A stretch of 64,000 bases of DNA from JANLQX01 sp031418775 (GCA_031418775.1 JANOJN010000228.1:14376-78375), one strand, 5' to 3'; positions 42,095-53,641 are shown, counted from the first letter of the stretch. Numbers and translations are program-made. Notes: generated by a model not told the origin, from the sequence alone.

Positions 42095-43423
42095 CTACGT
42101 GACCGTGGAGTCGAGAGACGGGTCCGTCCCCGCCCTCGGCAGCTCGATGCGCACCCGAGCACCTCCGCCCGACTTCGTCATCATGGTGAACCGCCCGCCG
42201 GATGACTCCGTGAGCCGTCGGGCGATGTCGAGGCCGAGCCCGGTGGATCCAGCTGGGCTATCGCCCCGCAAGGGGTCGAATCCGTGGGGAAAGCCCGGCC
42301 CATCGTCCTCGACCAGCAGGGCGACTCGCAGCCCGCTGCCGAGGACGCGGACCGAGAGTCCGATTCCCTCAGCGGTGTGGGAGAAGACATTGTCGACGAG
42401 GACATCGACGATCGTCGTGACGTCCGTCGACACCATCGCGACCGGGACGGGTTCGTCCGGAACCTCAACGACGAATAGACGATGCTCGTCCTCGGCAAGA
42501 ACCAGCCAGAATGATGTGCGCATACGAACGACCGCGGCGAGATCAGTCGAGATCCCGATGCCGTGACGCGTCGGTGTCGCCGCTTCCCTGATGATCCGGT
42601 CGAGCGTGCTCGTGAGCTCTTCCAGTCCGAGCTCGATGCGAAGCAGTCCTTGCCGATCATCAACCGTGGCGAGTTCGGCGCGCAGCGCTGTCACCGGGGT
42701 GCGCAATTGGTGCTGCAGGTCGGCGAGCGCGGATCGTTCCGTCCCCAGAAGCTCGTCGATACGGTCGGCCAACCGGTTGAGCGCCGTCCCGACGGCCCGG
42801 ACCTCAGGCGGGCCGGCCGGTTCGGCGCGAGCTCCGATGTCACCGCTCCCCAGACGGTTGGCGACATCGGCCAACCGGTCAACGCTGCGGACGACGGACC
42901 GACCGAGGCGGTCGTTCAGGAACACCGCGAGCCCGATGAGACCGACGCCGAGCAGGGTGAGGATGGCCCAAGCACGTTTGACGCCGCGTTCGAGGAGGGA
43001 GTCCGGCACGAGCACCCGAATGACCGCGATCGAACCGTTCGAGCGAAGCACCGGCTGATAGATCACCTTGCCGCCTGAGTTGCGATGGACGAATGATTCC
43101 CCGGAGCGAGCTCGTTGGAGCGATGAGGGGTCGGCGATGGGATCACGATCAAGCACCGCTCCGAGACCGAGGACCGAGCCGTCGGGGAACACGACGCTCA
43201 CCTCGCGTGGACGCGCCCGTTGACCGACGGTAACAATCGCGCCGGTTACCCGCGGGTCGCCGGCCAGCGACAGGATCGGCGAAAGGGCGAGCGCGTCGGA
43301 GCGCCCTTGAGTGATAGCGCGTTCATCGGCGGTGCGCGCAATGAGGACCGCTAGCGGAATGATGAAGACCGAGACGATGACGACGCTGACGAGCAGCGAA
43401 CGGATGAAGAGCGAACGGCGCAC
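42095..43423 (-). CDS. Sensor histidine kinase
   Basis: This encodes 442 residues from GTG 43423, with GGAG 7 bases upstream. It has a membrane helix at about 7-30, an outer sensor domain of about 130 residues, a second helix (AWAILTLLGVGLIGLAVFL), a HAMP-like linker, the phospho-acceptor LQHQLRTPVTAL, and the ATPase motifs DVLVDNVFSH, EDDGPGFP and GSTGLGLDIA. The H-box His is followed by Gln rather than Glu. It is paired with the upstream response regulator (26 bases apart). The signal is unknown. Confidence 0.9.
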   Translation of the reverse strand: MRRSLFIRSLLVSVVIVSVFIIPLAVLIARTADERAITQGRSDALALSPILSLAGDPRVTGAIVTVGQRARPREVSVVFPDGSVLGLGAVLDRDPIADPSSLQRARSGESFVHRNSGGKVIYQPVLRSNGSIAVIRVLVPDSLLERGVKRAWAILTLLGVGLIGLAVFLNDRLGRSVVRSVDRLADVANRLGSGDIGARAEPAGPPEVRAVGTALNRLADRIDELLGTERSALADLQHQLRTPVTALRAELATVDDRQGLLRIELGLEELTSTLDRIIREAATPTRHGIGISTDLAAVVRMRTSFWLVLAEDEHRLFVVEVPDEPVPVAMVSTDVTTIVDVLVDNVFSHTAEGIGLSVRVLGSGLRVALLVEDDGPGFPHGFDPLRGDSPAGSTGLGLDIARRLTESSGGRFTMMTKSGGGARVRIELPRAGTDPSLDSTVT

Positions 43424-43449
43424 AAAGAACTCCGACGGCAGGTGCGCCG

Positions 43450-44139
43450 TCAGCCGTCGGTAGGCGTGACGACACGAATTCCGACGCCCCGCACCGAATG
43501 CAGGTACCGCGGCCGATCCGCTGTCTCGCCGAGCTTGCGCCGCAACCACGAGACATGCACATCAACGGTCTTGTCGGTCGTGAAGAACGGCTGATGCCAC
43601 ACCTCGGCCAGCAGCACCTTCTTGGAAATGACCTGCCCCTCGTGCCGAGCGAGGTAGTGAAGGAGGTCGAACTCCTTCCGTGCGAGCTCGAGCGGACGGC
43701 CGTCGAGCGACGCCTCGCGGGTGCGGGCATTGATCCGGAGACCACCGACCACGACGTCACGGGTTCGCTCGGCGGTGCCGCCGAGGCGGCGAAGCGCCGC
43801 CCGGATGCGGGCGTCGAGCTGATCCGGGGAGAATGGCTTCGTCACGTAGTCATCCGCTCCCGCATCGAGCGTGCGGACGATCTCCTCTTCCGAGACGCGT
43901 GCGGTGGCGACGATGACCACCGCGTCAGACACCGGACGGAGCATTCGCAACAGCTCCGTTCCGTCGAGATCGGGAAGGCCGAGATCGAGCACGATCACTT
44001 CGGGCTTGTGCGCCACGACGAGCTGCAGCCCAGCCATCGCCGAGTCCGCCTGCATGACGACGTGGCCGCGTTGCTCGAGCGCTTTCGTGAGCGCGGTACG
44101 GACTCGGAGGTCATCTTCGATGATGACGAGGCTGGCCAC
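43450..44139 (-). CDS. OmpR/PhoB-family response regulator
   Basis: This encodes 229 residues from GTG 44139. The receiver domain has IIEDD, phospho-acceptor D52 (VLDLGLPDLDG), a threonine in IVATA and K101 (VTKPFSP). The winged-helix domain follows with ELARKEFDLLHYLARHEGQVISKKVLL and VDVHVSWLRRKLGE. It heads a unit with the kinase and is divergent from the glutamate ABC genes, which it may regulate; that is inference from position. Confidence 0.93.
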   Translation of the reverse strand: MASLVIIEDDLRVRTALTKALEQRGHVVMQADSAMAGLQLVVAHKPEVIVLDLGLPDLDGTELLRMLRPVSDAVVIVATARVSEEEIVRTLDAGADDYVTKPFSPDQLDARIRAALRRLGGTAERTRDVVVGGLRINARTREASLDGRPLELARKEFDLLHYLARHEGQVISKKVLLAEVWHQPFFTTDKTVDVHVSWLRRKLGETADRPRYLHSVRGVGIRVVTPTDG

Positions 44140-44305
44140 TGCCGAGCGAGCGTACCGGGCACGGCCCAGCGGCGCACCGGCCGCGTCGGTGGTGCTCCAC
44201 CCGAGTTGCGCTAAGGGCCGGCTAAGGACCGGACAAGCGTGGCGCAACTTCGCCCGTCCGGTCTTCACTTCCCGTTCATGTTGTGGATGACTCGTGTCGC
44301 GCATT

Positions 44306-44321
44306 GGTGACCGAGGTCACC
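44306..44321. promoter_or_regulatory. 16-bp palindrome upstream of gluB
   Basis: GGTGACCGAGGTCACC is an inverted repeat with a 2-base centre, lying 71 bases before the gluB start in the 252-base gap shared with the divergent response regulator gene. Another inverted pair, GTTGCGC at 44205 and GCGCAAC at 44239, lies closer to the regulator. The palindrome is a good candidate operator; the binding protein is unknown. Confidence 0.5.
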
Positions 44322-44391
44322 GTTTGCACGAACCGCACCAACCCGTGGCACCACGTCGGTCAACGGGAAAACACCTCTGGAGGAAACACAC

Positions 44392-45351
44392 ATGCGAGCT
44401 CGCACCCTTCTCGTGTCGGTGGTCGCACTGACCGCTGTCGTGGGCACCATCGCCCCCGCCACTGCGGCAACGACCAAGAAGAAGACTGTGGTCAAGAAGA
44501 CGACGGTCAAGAAGACGGTGGCGACCACCGCGGCCCCCGCCACCACCGCGGCTCCGGCAACGACGGCAGCGCCCGCAGCGCCGGCCACCGCCAGCGGCGG
44601 CGCCACGCTCGAAGCCATCAAGAAGCGCGGCAAGATCGTCATCGGCACCAAGTGGGACGTCCCGCTCATCGGCCTGAAGAACCCCGTCAGCGGCGATGTG
44701 CAGGGCTTCGACGTCGAGATCGGCAAGATCATCGCCAAGGAAATCTTCGGCACCGACAAGGGCAAGGTCGAGTGGGTCGAAGCCATCTCGGCGAACCGCA
44801 TCCCGTTCATCACCGACGCCAAGGTCGACATCATCCTGTCGACGTTCTCCATCACCGATGCCCGCAAGCAGCAGGTCGACTTCGCCGGTCCGTATTACAT
44901 CGCCGGCCAGGACCTCCTGATCTACAAGATCGAAGCCGACAGCATCAAGACTGCGGCCGATCTCAACGGCCGTAAGGTATGCGCGCAGACGGGTTCGACC
45001 TCGATCGGCAACATCAGGGCCGCGGCGCCGCGCGCCTCGGTTCTCGACCTCCCGACCACGGCGAACTGCGTCGAAGCGCTCAAGGATGGGCGCGTCGACG
45101 CGGTCTCGACCGACGACACCCTTCTCGCCGGCTTCGCCGAGAAGTTCACGGCGTTCTCCCTCGCCGGCAAGCAGTTCTCGGTCGAGAAGTACGGCGTCGG
45201 CCTGAAGAAGGGCGACACCGACTTCCGCAGCTACTTGAATGACATCATCGAGAAGTCATTCAAGGATGGCTCGTGGAAGAAGGCCGTCGAGTCGACCATC
45301 GGTACCGGCGCGCTCAAGACCCCGGAGCCGCCGAAGGTCGAGCGTTACTAA
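44392..45351 (+). CDS. gluB: Glutamate-type ABC binding protein GluB
   Basis: This encodes 319 residues from ATG 44392, with CTGGAGGAAAC upstream. The signal peptide ends near ATA-A and has no lipobox. A Lys/Thr stretch and a Thr/Ala/Pro linker come first, then the family 3 solute-binding domain: GKIVIGTKWDVPLIG, GFDVEIGKIIAKE, STFSITDARKQQVDFAGPYYIAG and GSTSIGNI. The fold binds polar amino acids such as glutamate. How it stays at the membrane without lipid is unclear. A hairpin follows before the permease genes. Confidence 0.87.
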   Translation: MRARTLLVSVVALTAVVGTIAPATAATTKKKTVVKKTTVKKTVATTAAPATTAAPATTAAPAAPATASGGATLEAIKKRGKIVIGTKWDVPLIGLKNPVSGDVQGFDVEIGKIIAKEIFGTDKGKVEWVEAISANRIPFITDAKVDIILSTFSITDARKQQVDFAGPYYIAGQDLLIYKIEADSIKTAADLNGRKVCAQTGSTSIGNIRAAAPRASVLDLPTTANCVEALKDGRVDAVSTDDTLLAGFAEKFTAFSLAGKQFSVEKYGVGLKKGDTDFRSYLNDIIEKSFKDGSWKKAVESTIGTGALKTPEPPKVERY

Positions 45352-45361
45352 ACCATAGGTG

Positions 45362-45395
45362 CAACGAGGGCCGCGGGTGACCGCGGCCCTCGTTG
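45362..45395. terminator. Hairpin between gluB and gluC
   Basis: CAACGAGGGCCGCGG and CCGCGGCCCTCGTTG form a perfect 15-bp stem with a 4-base GTGA loop, 11 bases after the gluB stop. It probably lets only part of transcription continue, giving more binding protein than permease, or protects the gluB mRNA end. Confidence 0.8.
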
Positions 45396-45465
45396 TGCGA
45401 GTTGGTTGATCACCAAAGATCGACCAGAGTTGCGCTGATCCAGTTCGCTTCGGGAAGAGACCTCC

Positions 45466-46110
45466 TTGCAGATCGTCCTCGACAACCTTCCACGGCTGCT
45501 CCGTGGGCTCGGAGTGACCCTCCAGCTGACCATCGGAGGCTTCCTCATGGGCCTCGTCATCGGCACCGTGATCGCCGTGTTCCGGGTGAGCCCGGTAAGG
45601 CCGCTTCGCATCGTCGGCGCCGCCTACGTCAGCACGATGGTGAACTCACCGCTCATCTTCCTGGTCTTCCTGGCGTACTACGGCGGACCGAAGCTGGGTG
45701 CGCTCCTCACGAACTTCCAATGCGCGCTCGTCGCCGTCGGGCTTTACCTCGGTGGCTACATGTCCGAGGCGCTGCGCTCCGGATTCAACTCCGTGTCGAA
45801 CGGACAGGCGGAGGCAGCGAGGGCCATCGGGCTCACGTTCAGCCAGACACTCAGGCATGTGATCCTTCCGCAGGCACTGCGTTCGAGCATCGGACCACTC
45901 GCCGTTCTCCTCAATGCGAACTACCGCAACGTTGCGGTCGCCGGAATCATCGGAGTTGCCGAAGTCGTGAAGGCCAGCTCCGATCTGTCGGACGAGACCG
46001 CGAAGCAGTACCCGTTCTTCGTGTTCTCGTTCCTGGTGTTCATGGTGCTCGGCTTCACGACGGCGGCGCTGGCTGGCTGGCTCGACCAACGTGTCGCGAT
46101 CAAGCGATAG
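45466..46110 (+). CDS. gluC: Glutamate-type ABC permease GluC
   Basis: This encodes 214 residues from TTG 45466. It has five hydrophobic segments, the HisM/GlnP-type start LLRGLGVTLQLTIGGFLMG, and the EAA loop EAARAIGLTFSQ. It forms half of the membrane channel with GluD. The TTG start has only a weak purine-rich site upstream (GGGAAGAG), so its translation may be low. Confidence 0.88.
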   Translation: MQIVLDNLPRLLRGLGVTLQLTIGGFLMGLVIGTVIAVFRVSPVRPLRIVGAAYVSTMVNSPLIFLVFLAYYGGPKLGALLTNFQCALVAVGLYLGGYMSEALRSGFNSVSNGQAEAARAIGLTFSQTLRHVILPQALRSSIGPLAVLLNANYRNVAVAGIIGVAEVVKASSDLSDETAKQYPFFVFSFLVFMVLGFTTAALAGWLDQRVAIKR

Positions 46111-46119
46111 GGGTCGCTC

Positions 46120-46986
46120 ATGACGTCTCTCTCCTCGTGGTTGCTCGACGTGAAACCGTCGAGACCCGGTGAACTCCAGATCACCGAAGAACTCGGCCCC
46201 CGCGGCCGGCGGCGCGCTCTGATCGGAACTGCCGTCGCCACCGCCCTCGTACTCGCGGCGTTCGCGTGGATCATCCGTCGGTTCCAGGTGAAGGGACAGT
46301 TCGCCCCCGAGCTCTGGCGTCCATTCCGCCAATGGGCGATCTGGCGATACCTGCTGCTGGGCCTTGGCCAGACACTCAAGGCCGCCGGCGTTGCCCTCGT
46401 GTTCGCGCTGACCCTCGGCATCGTTCTCGCCATGTGGCGGGCGAGCTCACCGAAGCGCAAGCGCATCCCGGCCACACTGTTCAGTGAGATCTTCCGAGCC
46501 TGTGCACTTGTGCTGCTCATCAAGTTCTCGTTCTTCCAGCTTCCGAAGACGCCGGGCTTTCGCGGCTGGACGCTGGGGACCTACGCCTTCGTCGCCGTCG
46601 TCAGCGGACTCACCTTCTACTACTCGACCGTCTTCGCCGAAGTGATCCGGTCGGGCATTCGAAGCCTTCCCAAGGGCCAAAGCGAGGCCGCGCTCGCCAT
46701 CGGCCTGACCGAGAGCAGGGCGATGCGCTTGGTGATCTTGCCGCAGGCTCTGCGCCGATCCCTTCCGAACATCTTCACGCAGTCGGCATCGCTGCTGAAG
46801 GACACCTCCCTCGGGGTCTTCGTTACCTACAGTGAGCTGCTCTCACGGGCCAAGATCGTCGGCGAGTTCGGAAGCAACTTCCTGCAGTCCTTCGTCGTCG
46901 CCGGCTTCATGTACATCACCGTCGTGGCGATCCTCACCTCATCGGCGAACCGACTGCAGAGCCGCCAGGCGCGAAGCTCCCGATGA
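46120..46986 (+). CDS. gluD: Glutamate-type ABC permease GluD
   Basis: This encodes 288 residues from ATG 46120. An N-terminal cytoplasmic tail of about 30 residues is followed by a helix, then the permease core with LLGLGQTLKAAGVAL and the EAA loop EAALAIGLTESR. It pairs with GluC. It starts 9 bases after the gluC stop, and its end overlaps an in-frame start of the ATPase gene (ATGA at 46983). Confidence 0.9.
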   Translation: MTSLSSWLLDVKPSRPGELQITEELGPRGRRRALIGTAVATALVLAAFAWIIRRFQVKGQFAPELWRPFRQWAIWRYLLLGLGQTLKAAGVALVFALTLGIVLAMWRASSPKRKRIPATLFSEIFRACALVLLIKFSFFQLPKTPGFRGWTLGTYAFVAVVSGLTFYYSTVFAEVIRSGIRSLPKGQSEAALAIGLTESRAMRLVILPQALRRSLPNIFTQSASLLKDTSLGVFVTYSELLSRAKIVGEFGSNFLQSFVVAGFMYITVVAILTSSANRLQSRQARSSR

Positions 46987-47009
46987 CCACACCCTCCCAA
47001 GGAAACCCG

Positions 47010-47756
47010 ATGACCGACACCGCCAGCACACCGCTCATCGTCGTCGACAAGCTCGACAAGTGGTTCGGCGATCACCACGTGCTCAACGACATCAACCTCG
47101 AGGTCGCCCGCGGTGAGGTCGTCGTCGTGATCGGGCCGTCAGGATCGGGTAAGTCCACGCTGTGCCGCTGCATCAACCGCCTCGAGCGGTTCCAGAAGGG
47201 TTCGATCACCATCGACGGCGCCACCCTGCCCGAAGAGGGCAAGGAACTCGCGGCGCTGCGTGCCGATGTCGGCATGGTCTTCCAGTCGTTCAACCTGTTC
47301 GCCCACAAGACGATCGTGGAGAACGTGATGCTCGGCCCGGTGAAGGTCCGCGGCATGGACAAGGCCGCCGCCAGGGTCAAGGCGATGGGGCTTCTGGAGC
47401 GAGTCGGCATCGGCGACAAGGCGAACCGTCATCCGGCGGAGCTCTCCGGCGGACAGCAGCAGCGGGCCGCCATCGCACGCGCCCTCGCGATGGACCCGAA
47501 GGTCATGCTGTTCGACGAACCGACCAGCGCACTCGACCCGGAGATGGTGAACGAAGTCCTCGACGTCATGCTCGAGCTGGCGTCGCAGGGCATGACCATG
47601 GTTGTCGTCACGCATGAGATGGGCTTCGCCCGGTCCGCGGCCAAGCGCGTCGTGTTCATGGACGACGGACGCCTCGTCGAGATCGCCACGCCGAACGAGT
47701 TCTTCGACAACCCGAAGAGCGATCGCGCCCGCGACTTCCTCTCGAAGATCCTGTAG
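47010..47756 (+). CDS. gluA: Glutamate-type ABC ATPase GluA
   Basis: This encodes 248 residues from ATG 47010, which has AAGGAAA just upstream; ATG 46983 overlapping the gluD stop is the alternative. Walker A GPSGSGKST, FQSFNLFAHKTIVENVMLGP, signature LSGGQQQR and Walker B LFDEPTSALDPEMV are those of polar amino acid importers such as GlnQ/GluA. It drives the GluBCD importer. Confidence 0.93.
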   Translation: MTDTASTPLIVVDKLDKWFGDHHVLNDINLEVARGEVVVVIGPSGSGKSTLCRCINRLERFQKGSITIDGATLPEEGKELAALRADVGMVFQSFNLFAHKTIVENVMLGPVKVRGMDKAAARVKAMGLLERVGIGDKANRHPAELSGGQQQRAAIARALAMDPKVMLFDEPTSALDPEMVNEVLDVMLELASQGMTMVVVTHEMGFARSAAKRVVFMDDGRLVEIATPNEFFDNPKSDRARDFLSKIL

Positions 47757-47835
47757 AGCTCCGACAATCCGGTGGAAGCTCGTGGCCGCGGAGCGTGTCA
47801 AGGACTGGCGCTCTCGCGTGCCTTGGTCGTCTGAC

Positions 47836-48753
47836 ATGAGATCCGTCTGCCCTCGTCGAGCAGTCCGACTCGCCATCGCGGTCGGAGTCGCGCTTACAAC
47901 GTCTGTGCTCGGATCATGCTCGAGCTCCGCGAAGCCGTCGGCGAACACCCTCGCCCTTCCGGTGCCGACACCGGTCGAGCGGGTGAGCCGCCTCGACGCG
48001 ATCCGGGCCAACAAGTCGATCACCGTCGGCGTGAAGGAAGACGTCCCGCTCTTCGGGCTCAAGGACCCGAAGACCGGCGAGCTCAGCGGATTCGACATCG
48101 AGATCGCGAAGGGCATCGCGGCGCGGCTTCTACCGGACGAGGACCCGTCCACGCGCGTTCGCTTCGTCGAAGCGCTGTCGAAGGACCGGGAGACGATGCT
48201 CCAGCGCGGCGCCGCGGATCTCGTCATCTCCACCTACGCCATCACGGATGCGCGCAAGCAGCTGGTCGACTTCGCCGGGCCGTATTACATCGCCGGCCAG
48301 GACGTCCTCACCCGCCGAGAGCTCATTGACAACGGGACGATCCGCGGAATCGACGACGTGAATGGCCGCAAGGTCTGCTCGGTCAACGGGTCGACGTCCC
48401 TCATCAACCTCCAGACCGCCGCGCCGAAGGCCGACATCTCGATCACGCGCGACAAGTACTCGGAGTGCTTCGACGAGCTCCGGCGGGGACAGGTCGATGC
48501 GATGACGACCGACGACGTGATCCTGCTGGGACTCGCCCTGCAGGACAAGCGCTTCGGGCTCACCGGCAACCCGTTCCGCACCGAGCCGTACGGGATCGGC
48601 GTGCCGAAGGGCGACACCGAGCTGCGCACGTTCGTCAACGACGCGCTCGAGGACATGATCCGCACGGGCGAGTGGGCCGAGGCGTTCCGGTCCACCGTGG
48701 GCACCGCCGGCGTCCTCGTCCCCGCCCCACCCGCCATCGACCGCTACGAGTAA
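47836..48753 (+). CDS. Second glutamate-type binding protein, lipoprotein
   Basis: This encodes 305 residues from ATG 47836. The signal peptide ends in a lipobox (VLGSC), so unlike GluB it is lipid anchored. The binding domain is clearly paralogous to GluB: GVKEDVPLFGLKDPKTGELSGF, STYAITDARKQLVDFAGPYYIAG, NGSTSLIN and MTTDDVIL. It lies 79 bases after gluA, at the far end of the same operon, and probably feeds the same permease with a different ligand range or affinity. The palindromic repeat follows. Confidence 0.87.
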   Translation: MRSVCPRRAVRLAIAVGVALTTSVLGSCSSSAKPSANTLALPVPTPVERVSRLDAIRANKSITVGVKEDVPLFGLKDPKTGELSGFDIEIAKGIAARLLPDEDPSTRVRFVEALSKDRETMLQRGAADLVISTYAITDARKQLVDFAGPYYIAGQDVLTRRELIDNGTIRGIDDVNGRKVCSVNGSTSLINLQTAAPKADISITRDKYSECFDELRRGQVDAMTTDDVILLGLALQDKRFGLTGNPFRTEPYGIGVPKGDTELRTFVNDALEDMIRTGEWAEAFRSTVGTAGVLVPAPPAIDRYE

Positions 48754-48842
48754 CGCAATGGGAGACAGGTTGCCCCTCTTCCCTTCGGCGCTGCGCCGCT
48801 CGCTCCGCTCGACTGCTGGCAACCCAAATGACCCCACTGACT

Positions 48843-48935
48843 GGGAGAGAGGTTGCCCCTATTCGTGGGGGCTAAACACCTCCCAGCGTCGTTGGGAGGT
48901 GTTCTGCCCCCATAGGTGGGGGCAACCTCTCTCCC
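48843..48935. repeat. 93-bp palindromic repeat element, copy 3
   Basis: This is a third copy of the element at 9446 and 21071: outer arms GGGAGAGAGGTTGCCCC and GGGGCAACCTCTCTCCC, inner arms GGGGGCTAAACACCTCC and GGAGGTGTTCTGCCCCC. Just before it, from 48760, GGGAGACAGGTTGCCCCT looks like the left end of a further, broken copy, followed by a GC-rich hairpin (GGCGCTGCGCC). Here the element sits between two plus-strand genes, 3 bases before the longest aceE frame, so it is not limited to convergent gene ends. Confidence 0.9.
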
Positions 48936-48938
48936 AAC

Positions 48939-51710
<2,772 letters not shown>

Positions 51711-51837
51711 GCACCCGCTGACCGACGAGCGGGCGGTCGATCCACCCCGACGACGGAATTGACCGGACGATCAGTTCTGCGTTCGACTGTCGACGCGGTC
51801 GGCTTCGGCCGCGGTTTCGCTCGACTGCGAGGGCAGC

Positions 51838-52506
51838 ATGGACGACACATGGATCACCGACTGGCCGGTGAGCACAAGGTTCCCGCACTACACGAGGGCC
51901 AACGCCGGCGAGGTCCTCGCTGACCCGGTCAGTCCCCTCGGCTGGACCTTCGGCTGGGACGGCGGGTTCCAGCTCCTCGACGGCGAGCTCGACGCGTACG
52001 TCGCCGATCCGTCATCGTTCGACGACGTGCTCAGGCCTCGTCACGACGAGTGGCGCTCGCTCTTCGAACTCGAGCCGCCCTTCATCATCGCCAACGGCAA
52101 CGTGCCGCCACTGGGCCACTGGGCGAAGCGGAACCGCGTCGCGGCCGAAGGGACAACGCTCTCTGAAGGGGACTCGCTCACCGGCGTCGGTGGTTCCCCC
52201 GGCACCGCCCGAGGCCTCGCGCGCGTGGTGCTCGACGCCGGCGATCCCCGCGACCTTCAGCCGGGTGACGTCCTCATCGCGCCGAACACCGATCCGAGCT
52301 GGACCTCGCTGTTCATGTCGGCATCGGCCGTCGTCGTGGAAGTCGGTAGCCCGCTCAGCCACGCCGTCATCGTCAGCCGCGAGCTCGGCCTCCCGTGTGT
52401 GGTCTCGGCGAAAGACGCGACCACGCGCATCGCTGATGGATCCGTCGTCGAGGTCGACGGAACCGCCGGAACCGTCCGAATCATCTCGACAGGAGCAACG
52501 CCATGA
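51838..52506 (+). CDS. Shortened PEP-utilizing (phosphohistidine) domain protein
   Basis: This encodes 222 residues. The C-terminal half is the swivelling phosphohistidine domain: GGSPGTARGLARVV, PGDVLIAPNTDPSW and SPLSHAVIVSRELGLPCVV with the catalytic His. The N-terminal part starts like much larger PEP-synthase-type proteins (TRANAGEVLADPVSPLGW). The few hundred residues normally between these parts, and any ATP-grasp domain, are missing. It may be an internally deleted relic or a stand-alone phosphocarrier. It overlaps the SDR gene by 4 bases (ATGA). Confidence 0.7.
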   Translation: MDDTWITDWPVSTRFPHYTRANAGEVLADPVSPLGWTFGWDGGFQLLDGELDAYVADPSSFDDVLRPRHDEWRSLFELEPPFIIANGNVPPLGHWAKRNRVAAEGTTLSEGDSLTGVGGSPGTARGLARVVLDAGDPRDLQPGDVLIAPNTDPSWTSLFMSASAVVVEVGSPLSHAVIVSRELGLPCVVSAKDATTRIADGSVVEVDGTAGTVRIISTGATP

Positions 52507-53300
52507 GTAAACCTTTCACGACCGAGTATCCCCGCCCGGGTGAGCTCTTCTCCCTTTCCGGCGACGTTGCCGTGGTCACCGGCGGCGGACGGGGCATCGG
52601 TGAAGGCATCGCCCGCACGCTCGCTGCCGCCGGTGCCAAGGTCGTGGTCGCGGCGCGACGCGAGGAGGAGGTGGAGGCCGTCGCCCGTCAGATCCGCGCC
52701 GACGGCGGCGAGGCCATTGCCGTCGTTACCGACGTGACCGACGATGCGGACGTCGATGCGCTCGCCGTTGCGGCGAAGAAGGCGTTCGGTGCACTGACCA
52801 TCTGGGTGAACAACGCCGGCGGTTCAGCGGCTCGGCTCCCGATGACCGAGCTGAGCCGGGCCGATTGGAACCACTGCATAGCGCTGAACCTCACGGCGGT
52901 GTGGGTCGGCATCGTCGCCGCGGCGAAGCACATGGAACGCGGCTCCATCATCAACATCTCCTCGGGGGCCGGCAGTGGGCCGGTGCCGGGAAGCGGCCAC
53001 TACGGCGCCGCGAAGGCCGGCGTGAACTCGCTCACCCAAACCGCGTCCGCCGAGTTGGCACCACGCATACGGGTGAACGGCATCGCCCCCGGCGTGGTCC
53101 CGACAGAGATCTTCCGCAAGGCACTGAGCATCGAGAACGACGACGATCTCGCCCGGGTCGAAGCGCAGTGGAACATCCCCCTCGGCCGACTCGGGACGCC
53201 GCTCGACATGGGCTCGGCGGTGTTGTTCCTCTGCTCACCCGGAGCATCGTGGATCAGCGGGGAAACCCTTCGGGTCGGCGGCGGCGCAAAGCCCCGGTGA
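52503..53300 (+). CDS. Short-chain dehydrogenase/reductase
   Basis: This encodes 265 residues of the classical SDR type. The cofactor loop is TGGGRGIGEG, NNAG is present, and the catalytic residues are S in INISSGAGSG, Y and K in YGAAKAG. The ending GASWISGETLRVGGG is typical of enzymes using NAD(P) on hydroxy or keto substrates, including acyl chains. The start overlaps the preceding gene stop. The substrate is unknown. Confidence 0.9.
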   Translation: MSKPFTTEYPRPGELFSLSGDVAVVTGGGRGIGEGIARTLAAAGAKVVVAARREEEVEAVARQIRADGGEAIAVVTDVTDDADVDALAVAAKKAFGALTIWVNNAGGSAARLPMTELSRADWNHCIALNLTAVWVGIVAAAKHMERGSIINISSGAGSGPVPGSGHYGAAKAGVNSLTQTASAELAPRIRVNGIAPGVVPTEIFRKALSIENDDDLARVEAQWNIPLGRLGTPLDMGSAVLFLCSPGASWISGETLRVGGGAKPR

Positions 53301-53377
53301 CACCAGACCGGGGCTCAGCACCCTTGACCGTGTTGGACCGCCGCGCCACAGCCGTCGGCTGGCCGCCGTCGAGAGTC

Positions 53378-53581
53378 TCAGCGCTTCGGCTTGAACGCCT
53401 TGTAGTTGCGGTTGCGGGCCTCGGCCAACGAGTCGGGTCCGAACGTCGCGCCCTGCCCGGTTTCGACGATGTCGTCGATCACGTTCTTCGGGGTGGCGGC
53501 GTCGTCGAGGTCATAGACGATCTGGGTGCGCTTGTCGCCCAGGTAGCGGAAGTGTTCGAAGCGGGTGGGACGGCCGGACAT
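53378..53581 (-). CDS. Small conserved protein, unknown function
   Basis: This encodes 67 residues from ATG 53581 (MSGRPTRFEHFRYLG); the frame further upstream is Arg-rich shadow. The sequence is charged and soluble: GDKRTQIVYDLDD in the middle, a Lys/Arg-rich end (NRNYKAFKPKR). It looks like a conserved actinobacterial family, but I cannot name a function. No ribosome site is seen; a leaderless mRNA is possible, since the start lies close after GAGACT. Confidence 0.55.
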   Translation of the reverse strand: MSGRPTRFEHFRYLGDKRTQIVYDLDDAATPKNVIDDIVETGQGATFGPDSLAEARNRNYKAFKPKR

Positions 53582-53641
53582 AAGTCCAGTCTCGCACGGG
53601 GCACCGGGACGATCTCGAATCGGCAGTGGGGCGAACGCGAA

